Shown one piece after another: positions 1-12,789 of a stretch of 64,000 nucleotides of DNA. This DNA is from Cyanoderma ruficeps (lineage: Eukaryota > Chordata > Aves > Passeriformes > Timaliidae). A program made the position numbers and the translations under genes. The stretch's first letter is position 1. Every line of letters starts with the position of its first letter. The stretch is taken from positions 25,297,367 to 25,361,366 of the forward strand of contig VZDJ01007747.1 of the NCBI GenBank assembly GCA_008694505.1, read 5' to 3'. The notes below the pieces were generated by a model. It had not been told where the DNA came from. It did not search any database and was given only the letters and a program-made list of their open reading frames with translations.

Positions 1-770
1 AGGAAGAAGGCAGATGTAAATGTGTATTTAACTGCTTCCAGAAAAGGTTTTTCTGTCATTCAGAGGCAGTAGATTTGTGCCTTGTGGCTGACTTTAACCA
101 CTCTTACTGGGAGTTCCTGTATGAGGTGGAATTCCTGAGTGGGACAGTACCTGAATGAAGTAGCATTGCTGATTTCCTGTATTCACTGCTACTCTCAAGT
201 CCAGGGTTTTTGTTCCCCTAAACTGTTATGTTCTGAAGCCACTTCTACAGTGTTTCAGCTTATCTAGTGTCTTGCTGGCTGCATCATTGGAAGCTGTAGC
301 ATGTCTTCTCTATGTCTTCAAGGTCCATGTTCTCAGCAGACTCCATTTCATCAATTAATTTTATTTCAAATATGCTTGTTGGCACATAAAAAAGAGTAGT
401 AGATACACAGCTGATAATTGAAGTCATAACTTTGAGTTGAGCTCTTGCACATCCATTTTAAGCTACTGGGTAAACAGAAGCTGGTGCTGATACACTGAAG
501 CTCTGTAACATTTTCCATTTGTAGCCCTGTGGTGTGATTTGTCAGTTTGTCTGTGTGTTTGTCCATGCATTTCAAGAGTAGTAGCTGAATTTTTAGTTCC
601 TCTTTATGATTTCACATGCTAAACTTGGAATGCACGGCAAGTACTTCATGTAATTGTGGCTTGTCTTTTTTCCATTTCAGAGCACCTGATAACTTTTTAT
701 TTGGTGTGTCCATCCTAAAACTAATTTTGCTATTTAGGTTTGTTTTTAGAGTTGTTTTCTTCTCTTACAG
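1..770 (+). other. Probable last intron of the RELL1 candidate; no exon seen
   Basis: No convincing coding exon is visible on either strand. The last 50 bases are pyrimidine-rich and end in TCTCTTACAG, a good splice acceptor, so this stretch reads as the intron before the exon that begins at 771. The short open frames here have no exon-like boundaries. Confidence 0.4.
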
Positions 771-919
771 GTGGAACTTTTAGAAGAGGATTGTCTGCAA
801 GCACTTTGGAGAAAACTGAAGAGTTCCCAAGAGATGGATACTATTTAAGGAAATGTATTTATGGCAGTGTAACATTTTACAAGTACTGTGATGTCATTCC
901 TGCAAGGTTAAACACTTAA
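771..919 (+). CDS. RELL1: Candidate terminal coding exon of RELL1 (RELT-like 1), partial
   Basis: A strong acceptor (TCTCTTACAG) precedes 771. With a phase-1 junction whose upstream exon ends in A, the exon reads S-G-T-F-R-R-G-L-S-A and continues to TAA at 917-919, about 48 residues. As I remember it, human RELL1 ends in a short tail, R-S-G-T-E, so the S-G-T match is consistent but very short. RELL1 is a single-pass membrane protein of the RELT family. It is expected here because it lies next to C4orf19 in convergent orientation in other vertebrates, and C4orf19 is on the minus strand at 14-16 kb. Oddities: the reading frame runs far past the human stop. An alternative phase-0 reading is also open, from 771 to TAA at 846-848 (25 residues, starting V-E-L-L-E-E). 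The upstream exons lie outside the window, so the phase cannot be fixed here. This could also be a 3'UTR exon or a chance acceptor. Confidence 0.35.
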
Positions 920-3260
920 TGGTTTTTGACCAGGAAAATAGTAAGATTTAGACACTTAAAAACTGTTGAGCTGTGTGGACATCATAATGAATGGCTTCAT
1001 CTTGGGAAGAAAACATGCATACAAGTTTTTGGACAGGAAAGGTAAAAGCTTTATCAAGTCTTAAACTCTTTTTGTACTTAGACAAGCATTTATGAGCTCA
1101 ATATTAAAAGTAATACACTTACCTCGTGGATAAACTGCATTCACCCCAGTGGTCCATCTGGATTTTTCTTCTCCAGTTCTGCCCACTCCGGAATTGACAA
1201 GTGTTTGCTGAAGATAAAAGCCAGCCTTTGAAAGATGAAAATATTCTTTTATTCTAACTGCTTGTAGCCAAGTAAAACATACAAGGAAATAATCAGCCAA
1301 ATCTGCAGGTGTGCCTTTACTACATAAGCCCTCGAACTCTGTGCAGGGTACCTCACAGTAGGGACTGGTTCAATTTTATGCAGATGTTAAATTAAATTGT
1401 TGTTCCCCAGACCTGTACCTCTCCCTTAATATTTAACATAGGCTGAAGAGCATCTTTTCCTGTGCAGTTGGATGAGCTCTTGGTGAGGTTACTTTCCTCA
1501 AGGCCTTGTGTTCTCCTGTTTTCTTGTGACTGCTCACTCATATTTGAAGAGTGCCTAATAGTTTTGCTTTTCTTTTTTTTTTTTTTCTTACCCACAGGTT
1601 CCTTATTAAGCTAAAGCAATATATTTCAACCCTTAGATAAGAATATGGAATATTGGGCATTAATAAAATTACAGAATATATACTAAAGTGCTTCAGAGTG
1701 GCTTTATTGGACTAAGGGTAGTTGTATTCATTGGCATCAAAATCTTAAGCCAGCGTTACTCCTTTCATATTTTAAGTGTGACTTAATGCTAAAATTACCA
1801 TGGTATTGTGCTGTTAATTCTCTGTATCTACTTACGATCTCAGCTTTGTCCTGTTACTTGTTTTGGGGAGGGAAATCTCTGTAACACTTCACCAAACTTT
1901 TCTGTGTAATAGAAAATCTCATTTGTTCTGGGTGCCTAAGAATATAAACTAATGTAAGGCATTTTAGTAGAGATTGCACTATATTCTGAGAACTATAACT
2001 TAATCTGCTTTATGAATTCAGTGAAAATCAGTGTATGTTTTTGAAACAGATTTATTTTAAATTGATACCTTCAATCTTTAATACAAGTGCTCTAAATTGT
2101 GTTTGTCCTTCATATCTGAGAATTGTGTTTCTTCATTGATTTATGTATGCAGTGTTAACAATCAGTGTGTACAAAATTACTCTTCCTGCTTGTTTATTAG
2201 TTATTCCTGTGTCTTGTCAGGAAACATCAAGTTTTTTTGCTCTTGCTGCAAGTATTTGCTGCTGCTGATCTTCCTTTTGTGTGTATCCACAAGATACTGA
2301 CTGCTCCTATCAATATGTACTTTTCAGCGATGCCGTATTTGCCAAAAAAACCCCCACCATTACCCACTCAAACTTTGAAAATAATAATTGTTTTATTGTT
2401 CATTTTAAAATGGATATTTTTAGAGATAATTGTCTGTCTTTGAGTACCCAAAATAACTGTTTGGCCAGGACTCTAACTTCAGTGTTTAGCACTGCTCCCT
2501 GCTCCCATAAATTTAAAATCAGCCCGTGAAATCTCTTCAATATTTAAGGACGGCATAAACACCAACCTCATCTTAAAGGCATACATTAAGCTTCACATGA
2601 TTATTTGTGTGAAGAATATTTCTAGAAGATTTAATTAGTATTGGTTGTAGTAATGAGCATTCAGTTTCCAAGAGATTGATAGCTATGAGTACAAAATGTT
2701 ACTGGAAAAAGGGAGCACTGGAGAAAACAGCCTTTTTCAAATAATTTTCAGAAAGAAGATACACAGTTACAGACTGTCCCCGAACCTTTTTTTAAAAAAA
2801 GGGAAATTTGTCTTGTTATTGTATTTTGATATTTGATGGGTTAGTACTAAAAATATATGGCAAAAGGATGGAAGAAAGTTTAAACAGTAATATGTATTTT
2901 TTACTTATTTTAAAAATAGTTTCTGTTTTGATTCCATTGATAATATGTAGAATAAAAGGGATGGAAAGATGTTGGATATGTAAAACATTGTTTACCTGTA
3001 TAAAATAATTATGTAAGGTATTATTATAAAACCTGATACTTGCAAGAATTGAATTTATGCATTGCTACCTACATAAGAGAGGATTTAGAAACTGTGCCTG
3101 TTTTATTGCTATTAACACTACACTGCAATTTTGTAGGGGTATGGATATTGCTGTATTAGCCTGCTTTTCTTAAATTTGCTTATCAAATGTATTTTTAACA
3201 AAATAGTTTATATACAACTTTTATACTACCAAGCAGTAAATAAAAAAATACTGATTCTTA
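920..3260 (+). other. Possible 3'UTR of the RELL1 candidate
   Basis: This is AT-rich sequence with no gene-like frame. AATAAA occurs on the plus strand at 1662-1667 and 3239-3244, with another at 4394-4399 followed by a GT-rich stretch. Any of these could end a long 3'UTR. The 3260 boundary is a guess based on the second signal. RNA reads would be needed to choose. Confidence 0.25.
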
Positions 3261-6200
3261 AGCTTGCCTCTGACTTCCTTAAGCCTTCACCCATTGAGTG
3301 AAATTTATTTTTTGCATTATATGAATGTAAAATGCAATCTTTTTGCCTGTTAAGTTTTTGTTTATGGATGTAGTGAGAAGGTCAGATCATAGTATGATGT
3401 ACTTCAGAGTGGTTTTATTTTCTTCAGAAAGGACAGTTGCAAATACTACTTTAGTTTCATATTTAAATGGGAAAGGCAGAAATCTGTGCTTTAACCTAAC
3501 CTAGTATCTTAGATTAAAAATACCAAGACTTTTAACGTCTTACTATATTTGATAACAGAGCTTTTAAAAAATACTCAACATTATTTGTAATTTTTTCATA
3601 CGGTAGGGAATGCAATCACAGATGACAGGAAGTTCTCTGCAGTTGTTTCCTCTCAACCTGTGTCCGTCTGTGATGTTACAATGCTTAATTTGTCACATTT
3701 TGTTCTCACAGATGACTGTGATCTGTAAAGGGCATTAAAAGTGGGGTTTGCTCTGTGAATAGTGTGAAGGACCCTTGAAGCAAGTTGTGGCTGGCTGAGA
3801 TGGGATTATCAGTGTACCATCCTGTTTACAGGTTTGTGGTTTTTATTATTTCAGTGTTCCTAGCAGCATCATGTAGGGTCTATTTTGAGCTCTGTATTTG
3901 AATTTCAGAGGTTGATAATACAGCTGTGGTTTATATTCAGAATGTTAAAAACTGAAAAATTCTAAAAAAAGCCCTTCCAGGCCTTAATCTTCAGACAGAA
4001 TTTAGACACTGCTGCTGGTGAAGCTTCTGGAAATTCAACGCACTATATGAGTCCCATTTTCAGGATTTTTTTTTGGCTCCTTTTTTCTTCTGCATAAAAA
4101 TTATGTGTAGTATGTGTAGTACACAGTTTGAATTAGATAATATGTACTTAGATTGAAATACAAGAGGATTGATGTGTTAGAGTTTGAGAAATTCTATTAT
4201 AAGTGCACTGACATAGACAAGTCCTCAAAAGAAACAAAAGAATTTTTTTCGAACGGATTTTTTTTTTCACGTGGATTAATTCTTGTGTTATTTTTCCCCA
4301 GTGCACGTTTTTTAGTAAAACATTTTTTCCAAAATTCAGGATCCTACCTTATGCTGCTGTCGCAAAAAAGTCCAGAAAGCTACTTTTGTGTTTAATAAAA
4401 TCTGCTTTTACAAGTAAACAACACAGAGCCCATGTGCAGTGTATTTTTGAGACCTGGTAAGGATTAAAGCATTTCTTTTTCTTCTGTATATCTATAAAAC
4501 AATCTCAGCTGAAAGCATGCCACAGTGTACCTGGTTTCTCATTGCCATTTTCTTTCTGAACTATATCCCTGTTTTTCCCGTGTACAGAAACTTTGACAAA
4601 ATTGGTACCTTATATGGTCCCTGTAGTCTCACGGGTGTTGTGTGTCACTTGGTGAAAGTGTTATTTCAGCCAGCTGGTCTCGTTCTGGGGGAACGCTAAA
4701 GCACAAGTGTTTTCCTGTGTACTTAAGTCTGCAGATGTTCAGCTATGCACTGTCTGTAGAAATGACCCCAGACTCCACTATTCCTGCAGAGTGTGTGTGT
4801 ACAGCTTGCAGTGGGGAGCTCTTTAGAGGCTGCTGGAGTTATGGGGCTGCCAGTGTGGCTGCAGAGCTGAACTGAAAGACACACAAGAGGGAAATAGGCA
4901 CTAAAAGCATGGTAAGAAATTACAGCAAAGGGTGCCAGATAAAATTGTTGTCTGATTTTTTTTGGGTTTTTTTTTTCTTTCCCTACAGATCAATTGAGTT
5001 TGTATTTAACTGCATACTAATACCAAATCATGTGGGTTAAAAAGATCCATTTTCTGAGATTAGCCCTGTCTGGAAGAGAGGAGGACATATTGTCTGTTCT
5101 GGCTTGGTAGTGCTGAAAGTGCTTGCTAGGTTGGAATGTGAGACTGTCTCTCCTAAGGAATTAAGTTTCCTGGCTGTTCAGTGGTTGTTGAGGACTCCTA
5201 CCTGTGACCTGTAGTTTGAAGTGTGAATCAATTTGTGTCTATTAATTTAGGGTTTCTGAGCACTTTTTCTTTTTTCCCTCCTAAGTGACTAATGCTAGTG
5301 CTAATGAGTAAACAAGAAAAGAGTGGTTAAGTCTTGGCTATCTAATATTAATGAACAGCATGTAGGGCTTGGACAAATAAAGATGGATTTAGATTTAATT
5401 TTTTTCTCAGTGTTTTGTGAAATCCTGTATTTTGGATTTTTGTTAAGAGGGAGGTTAGGCCCAAAGTACTAGCATCTGAAATTTCCATTTCTTGTTGATT
5501 TTTTTAAATTTTTGATTTATTTTTTCACAGTGGTAACGGGTCTGCACTAATGTGCTCCTGGTCTTTTTACTCAAGCCATGGTTTGATGTTATCTCTTGCT
5601 CTGGATCCTCTCTAGGGGGGGCTGGCCGATTCTGGAGCTACCATTGTGCAGAGCTGGAAGGCACCCTGTCAGCCTTGGAGCTTCCTTCCTGGCAGGTTAA
5701 GGTCCTCTACTGAGGCAAAACTAATAAAAGCATATGTAGGACTGGAGCAGGATAAGGAAAAGGAACACGTACAGTGTGGGAAGGTAGGAGTCTGTTCCTC
5801 TAACTTCGAAAAAAAAGGTAGGAGAGATGCCAGGCTAGTAATGTTGGAAGCAAGAAGATGGCAGAAACCTTCAAACAGATTTTGGTGACAAGATCTGAAA
5901 GCTCTGTGCTGTTACAGTAAGCAGCCTCCAAATTATCTGTGGCTCCCAAATTACCTGGAGGAAAAGAGTGGGTTGGTGGTGTATTTTGCTGCTAAGTTTA
6001 GGTAAGTGAAGCCAAGTCCTCTGTGGCATGGACTTAGTGCAGAGCCAGTTCCAGTTTGTGTATGCCAGGCCTTGTGTGGGTCTGTGCTAGTCTAGCTTAG
6101 GACACCTGTAGTAACTGAAGCACCTCTTAAATTATATCTGGGCAGCCTCTAGTGCTGTAGAGGTGCAATGGCAACGAGGGTAGCTGCAGCTCTAACACAA

Positions 6201-7726
6201 AGGAGGATGTATTAGCAAATGCATTTTTGTACCAGTGTAACCCCTCAGTTTTAGATGTGTAAACCCTCTGATGCCACCTTCCCTTGTCTGTTTTCAGTCA
6301 GTCATCCCAGTCCTGTCTCTTCTGGGCTGCAAGTGTTAGAAGTGCAGCAGAGGCAGGCGGGAGGCACTGGTGCTTGTGTGTCACAGTTATGGTGGTCTTG
6401 AAATGGTCCTGGGGAATAGAGAGCATGGGATTCAGCACACTTCTCATGGCTGTCAGCATGGGGCAGAACAGCAACAGCAAGACAACTAACAAACCTAGCT
6501 GGTACCTGATGCAGTGGGGCAGGTTTGGAGAGGCACTGCTGGGGAGGGCAGGTTCAGAGAAGAGGCAGCAATGCGAGTGAGAAAGACTTGGGAAGATGGA
6601 CTGAAAAATAATAGGGCAGAAGTGCTTTGAGATGAACTTTTGTCGCTGAAGTGTCCTGAAAATTTGATTTTTGTTTTGTGGGTGTCATTAGCTATAATAT
6701 GGTTTGATTTTCATATTGAATAAGATAGTATTTTGAAATTACCATATTAAAGTAGTCTTTGGTCTTCAATATTGAATCAATATTGGTCTTCAATACTGAT
6801 TTAAGTAAGAATAATTTTCCAATAAGAGCAGAAATCTTAGGAGAGCCTTAAAATAAAAAACCCATAATATTTCTCAAATCTTATTTTCAATGACTCTACA
6901 TGCATATATGCATAAAATATATGCATAGACAGGAATGCAATGTTTTCTGTCAGGTGCAAGCCGATTTTGTGTAGAGTAACTGAATTTCGTACTTGCTGGC
7001 AGCAGAGGGAGCTATAAAGCTTTTATTGATAATTCAGAAAGGTCAGAGTGGGTCAGTGTAAAAAACGAATTAAACGAAAAAAATTGAAAAAGTCCCAATT
7101 TAATGGGAGATGTGAGGTGCCTCATGGGGCTGGGGCAGAGCTGTAGCTAGTCAGGACCCAGCAATCCAGCCCCTCTCCTGCCCTGCAGTGGCCTGGAAGT
7201 AGCTGCTGCAGTTATTAAAAGGAACAATGTAAACTTCTCTCTGAGCCAAATTTTTAATCAAAGCAATGAGGAAGAACAGGATCTGTGTGTCGTATGTCAA
7301 AGCAATAGCAGCGTGCATTGCCTGGTAATTAACACTCATGCATGAATCTGGAAAAGTAATTCCCAGTCAGGGTGGAGTGTGTGCATTCTTTTGCAAGGCT
7401 TTTGATAATTTGTCTTGATTTTGATTAATGCTGGATCTCTAGTATGGTTTTTTTTTTTTGCAGATGCCAATTGGATGAGTTTTTTATGTAAGTCTATGTA
7501 AACAGCAGATTAATGAGTAAAAGGTAACGAAAATCAGATCGGCATTGTTCTGGCAAAGCATGATGTATACTTGTCAGATAAACCCCTGTGTCACTTTTAC
7601 CAACCAAACTGAAACTGTGGCATTAAAAGTGTATAATATTTCATCTCTTCCGGAGACTGATTCCAGAGAAACTTGTACCCCTTCTGGCCACAGCAAAATC
7701 TCTTTCTGTAGCGCATCTTGTATTGA
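3261..7726. other. Intergenic sequence, no supported gene
   Basis: Unique AT-rich DNA with short T runs. Open frames reach at most about 100 codons and show no splice sites or recognisable motifs. Around 6898-6927 there is a short near-palindrome built from ATGCATAT-type words. No repeat family was recognised. Confidence 0.5.
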
Positions 7727-8311
7727 TGTCAGGGTTCAACCCCAGCCAGCAGCCAAGCCCCAGGCAGCCGCTTGCTCACTCCTGCACCAGGGGGATTGGG
7801 GAAAGAATTGCAAGGGTAAACACTGGAAAGTTCGTGGGTCCAGTTAAAGACAGATGAAGACAGTTTAGTTGGGAAGGCAGAAGCCATGCACACAAGCAAA
7901 GTAAAGTGGAATTATTCACTGCTTCCCATGGGCAGGCAGGTGTTCAGCCATCCCCGGGAGGGCAGGGCCCCATCATGTGTAACAGAGACTTGGGACAACA
8001 AACATTGTCACCCCAAATGTCTCTCCAGTGGGCATGATGTCCTGTGGTGTAGAATCTCCCTTTGGTCAGTTCAGACCACCTGTCCCAGCTCTGCTCCCTC
8101 CCAGTTTCTTCTGTGCACCTTCTAACTGGCAGAGCATGAAGCAAAAAAAAAAAATTAAAAATGTCCTTGACTAAGGATAAACACGACTTCCCAAAAAACT
8201 AAAACATCAATGTGTTGTCAATGCCATTCTTATTCTGAATCCAAAACACAGCACTATAACAGCTGCTGAGAAGAAATTTAACTCTATCCCATCCCAGCCG
8301 AAACCAGGGCA
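7727..8311 (-). mobile_element. Solo LTR of an avian ERVL-like endogenous retrovirus
   Basis: Read on the minus strand, the element starts TGCCCTGGTTTCGGCTGGGA and ends in GGGTTGAACCCTGACA, giving the TG...CA ends of an LTR. The sequence between them is a pattern I recognise as a common avian ERVL-type LTR. The flanks are attga (7722-7726) and attaa (8312-8316), a 5-bp target duplication with one mismatch; 5 bp fits the ERVL group. No gag, pol or env sequence lies beside it, so it is a solo LTR left by recombination between the two LTRs of a provirus. Open frames inside it are not genes. Confidence 0.8.
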
Positions 8312-11300
8312 ATTAAAATTAAGGACATCTTTTTTTTTTTTTTCCCCTGACAATTTTATGAAAAAGATAAGGGGAATGCCCCTAAATTATTTAATACATT
8401 ATTTCTGGAAGAGGATCTCAAATGAGAACTAAAGAGATGTGAGATAGAAACAGCCTGAGTTATTTATTTGTGGCCAGATCCCTATGGTTTGTCCTCGAGT
8501 ACCTGAACAGAGTTTTAATCTCTTTCATACATTCATTTTGCTCTGTAGTTTGTCAGTTGCCTTCCTTTCCCTTTGCACAAGTCTAGGTAAATTTCTTGGT
8601 ACTTGCTCTAGATATTAAGAGCAGGAAGGAGATAGAATACATGATCACAGATTATTGAAAATCTGGTCATGCTTGAGGTTAAGGTGAATAGCTGAGGGTG
8701 TTGCCTTTCTCCTCCCTGCTTCTGCACCCTCATAGTAAGCAAGCTAATCTCTAGCTCAGAGTAAACAGAAGGGAGCTTAATGAGCAAATAAATGACTTAA
8801 ACTGCTGTCTTCATGTGACATGGTTTTATTGTGGCATAGGTTGAGTACTTAATTTGTCTTCAACCTGACATAATTTTGGGATGCTGTATTTCCTGAAAGA
8901 CATCTGAGGTTTTTTGTCTTGTTAATGAATGAAAGGTTTCTCAGTTGTTTGTGTATAATAATTGAGCCATGAATTAAAGCAAAAACATGTTAAATCCTGT
9001 TTATAATAATTTCAGTCAAGATTCAGAGCAGAGGATGATGTAACCTTGATAACTTTGATCACAATCATTGTGAAGTGACTGCTTGGGATGTGTACTTCAA
9101 CAGTTGGATTAGAAACAAAATCAAGAGAGGTGATGTTTTTCCTGCTTCTTAGAGAGAATCCTGTTTTCCAACTAAGTTGTACAAGGGAATATTTTTTTCC
9201 TCTCACTAAAGGAGAAAGAGGCAGGGAGTGGGGGAGTAGCTACATGTAACAAATTCTGTTGTGAAACTGGACTAAACCATTTAAAAAAAGTTAAAATGGC
9301 ATTTAACAAAAAGCAACTTCAGTTATTGCTGCTTATGTTAAGGTATTAATTTGCTATAATCTAGCTCAATTTTTATTACAGAGTCCAAGATGTAAATTTA
9401 GATTCTTCAAAACTCTCAACAGTTCATAGTTTGAAATGGAAAAAGTCCCCAAGTAGGTGGGACAGAATTTGCAGAAGTGATCAGCAGTAGTACCTTTGTA
9501 GGGACAGGCAGTATTTCCTGCTTTCTGTTTACTCAGCGAGTTCAGTTCAAGGATTGTCTGGTCTGAGGTTTACGACTGTAAAGGTTCAAGATGAAGGAAA
9601 ACTTAAAAACAAACCTCCCTGAGATGCCAAGTAAAATTGGTAATGGAGAAGTCATAAGACTGATGTCTCTAGCAGTGCATGCAAATGCATGAAAGTTGAA
9701 AAGCTTGGCCAAGGGAATAAGGTGGGTAGTTTCCGTTTTGATTTCATGATGGTACGGAAAAAAAAGTCTCTGCCAAGGACATTTCATGTTGAAAAGACCA
9801 ATGAAAAAAAATTTAGTCTGCTTCTAACAGTTACTCTGAAACATTTTGAGATATCTGTGTTCTAAAATGTAGGACACAATGTCTGAAAGGAAGTTTTATT
9901 AACAGAATTGTTTAAAAATAAATTAGTTTTTAATGTAGAATGACTTTCATAATTTAACTTCCTTGTGTTTTCAGCATGTTAAAGAAGTTTTACTACATTT
10001 AATTTTGAAGTGATACTCTTGTCCAATTTAGTGGATTACAATTTCCATCTACATGCAAGGAGAGAGATCAAAATTCCAGAGAAATAATCTATTAAGATTC
10101 ATTGTTTCAATGTAATTAAAATGTATAATAAAGGCATTTGAATAGATACATGAAATACCATATACACAGACCTTAATAAATGTTGAGATATTGCATTCTG
10201 ATTTAGCAAAATGAGATACATTGCTAAGAATTAATCTTTTGGAAAACTAAATCACATTTAGGAGATTGAATCTACAAATACAGCATAAGGTCAGGGTTAA
10301 TTTTTTAAATCTTATTTCCAAGTCAGTGTTTCTTGTTTCACCCTTCATATGATGATTAAAATGATATTTTACTTAATCAGTCAAATCTGGAATATCTTTT
10401 AGAAAATAGGATTTTCTGTTTCTGAATTTCAATTTTTAATGGGAAGTCTCCATAGCAACACTTGCCCAAACACTTATCTTTGTTCTTTAAAAGGGGAGGA
10501 AAAACCTCCATCTTTGTGGAATGTATCTATTTCCAGATTCCTTCTTATTGTTAGAACTTTGTTTGCTGAGCTGAATTCTGCAGTGTGAACTTTTGGGTTC
10601 TACTCCTGCTGTGTTTTCTCTAGGAAATAATTAACTTCCTTGAGGGTGGACTGGGCTGTTTTCCACTCCTGTCGTCATGTGTGAAATCTCTGCAGTGATC
10701 TGAATTTTTTTAATAATCCAGGGTTGACCTACTGCCAAACGTGAAGGTGCTAAACTTAGTCTTCCTCAATGTGTCTTTGCTTATATATGAAAGATTGCAA
10801 ATTCCCTTCAAACTGTTCCTGACTTTGAAGAATAACAAATAAAACATGAGCTTCCAAGATGCAAAAGCTTTCATAGAAATACCAACTCTTATCATAATTT
10901 TCCATCCTATTGCCTGTTCTTTATTGCTACATATGTCTTCACACTTACCTGTAAAGGATTACATCAAGTACAGAAACATTACTAATAATAGATATTGGCC
11001 AACCAGTTCCCGTATTAATTTCTTTTGTATCAAAGGAAAACTGAAAGATTTAAATCATAAAGCGACCCCTCAGAATATAGGAAACATAGTTGATTGGAGG
11101 TGAAGTTACAGTGTCTGGGTGTCTTAAAAAAATGTGTAGTTTTTAAGAGAACTCTTTAAATATGGTTTACTCTTGCTTCTAGTAGCAATTTTTCTCTGTG
11201 ATTTTCGGTTTTCTCAAGTTACTGAATTTTACTCTGACAATTGCCTGAGCAAAATGGATTCTTCAAGCTGGCAGTGTTTGTGTTTATTTGAATCTGATGG

Positions 11301-11520
11301 ACTGAGTAAGATTTGGTTCTCACATAATTATTTAAAATCTAGTTTTTATGGAGGAACTTGTGTGTGGCATTTAAATTTTTTTTTAAATAAGTGATTCTTT
11401 CACATTTATTGTGAAAATTGTACTGTAGTCTGAAAAAATGCTAAGAATTCCTGACACTTGGCAGTGTCATGGTAGAGTTGAAGGTATATAAACACATATG
11501 TAAATAAAAAATGCATATGA
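8312..11520. other. Intergenic sequence, no supported gene
   Basis: AT-rich DNA. There is a compact palindrome with an octamer-like word (ATGCAAAT) at 9678-9691. No exon, RNA gene or transposon end was recognised. Open frames of 60-85 codons are at the length expected by chance. Confidence 0.5.
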
Positions 11521-11530
11521 ATGTTGTTTT

Positions 11531-11660
11531 TCTTTTTTTTTTTTTTTTTNNNNNNNNNNNNNNNNNNNNNNNNNNNNNNNNNNNNNNNNNNNNNNNNNNN
11601 NNNNNNNNNNNNNNNNNNNNNNNNNNNNNNNNNNNTTTTTTTTTTTCTTTTCTTTTTTGT
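11531..11660. other. Assembly gap inside a T-rich tract
   Basis: An 86-base run of N (11550-11635) sits inside a poly-T tract that continues on both sides. The gap therefore hides a homopolymer or a T-rich simple repeat of unknown true length. The open frames called across it are artefacts. Confidence 0.95.
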
Positions 11661-12070
11661 CTTTTTCTGTGAGGGAACACTGACCAGTTATTTCCAATGC
11701 AGTGAATAGACTTGTTTCAGGCTGGGTTTTGCCTCTTATATTCATGACAATGAGAACTTGGGCTGCAAGACATGCACTGTCTGTGGCCTCTCATGCAGAG
11801 GGTTTCAGCTGGTGGCCCATGGTTGCAGGCAGTTGCCCATGGAAGAGTTGCTTGCTTTGAGTTGTCTGGGCTGCGTCTGACTAGGGGCTCTCCACTAATT
11901 CTTTTTTAATGCTTGAGGAGCAAGGTGATTTGCACTTGAAATTTGAGCTGGAGCTCAGGTTAGAAAAATAAAATCGAGTGGATATTGAAAAAATCAGTTA
12001 AGTTTTCTGGGGTGTTTGTTGCATTTCTTCCTTTTACATCTTTTTTATTTGAATTGTTTTTGCATGGTTC

Positions 12071-12350
12071 GTGTCATGGTGCAGCAAGGAGCTGCTGGCT
12101 CCCTGGGGCTGGGATGTGGGGAGCACTTGGGGCTTCCTGGGGATAGCAAGGCTGGATCCCACAGCCAGAGTCTGTGCCCATGCCCCAGCCAACAGCACCA
12201 GGACAGCCCCGGCACAGGCGTCTCCAGCAGGGCCCCGGCTGGGCTGGCAGCTCTGCACCCCTGGGGGGTGAATGGGGTCCTGGGCCCCAGGCAGGGCTGG
12301 GGGAGCCCTGGGGTGGTGGGCAGGGACACTCAGGACTGGTGACACTCTCA
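12071..12350. other. GC-rich patch
   Basis: About 280 bases of G+C-rich sequence, dense in CTGGGG, CCCAGC and GGGCTGG words, stand out from AT-rich surroundings. Several frames on both strands stay open simply because stops are rare in such sequence, so I call no gene. CpG is present but not dense. It lies just past the C4orf19 3' end and could be an old repeat or a local regulatory patch. Confidence 0.6.
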
Positions 12351-12789
12351 GCATGACTCGTTATTGGCAATGTGCCGGCACCTTCACCAACTTTCAGTGC
12401 TATTGTAATCTTTGAAAGACAAATGTATGTGTAAAACTTGTATGAGCTCAGGAGAAGGCTTAGAAGGACCTGTTAAAATAGGAAAGGGGTAGAGAAATCA
12501 ACAGCACTACAATACTTTAAAACCATATAAAGCTTTTTTATTTCAGAGATACAATGTTGTGACTCTGGCCTGTAGCTGAATATAGTTCTCTAGAAGCTGA
12601 GACTTTAGGTTGTTTTAATTGCTTCTAGGAGTATCATTAATGTTTTGAGAAATCGAAATCAGCATATACTGTAGGCAAATACATTGTTGGTGTCTTCATG
12701 TATCTAACAAGGGCTGTATCTTATTGAACTTATTTAATGTAATTTTTATATTCAGAAAACACATAAAGTACAAAAGCCACCACATTATT

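Noticed and set aside
11441..11745. Open frames running across N bases
   Set aside because: They are artefacts of translating an assembly gap flanked by poly-T.
12016..12370. Several overlapping open frames of 60-108 codons on both strands
   Set aside because: They arise from a GC-rich, stop-poor patch. No frame stands out and no splice or start context supports one.
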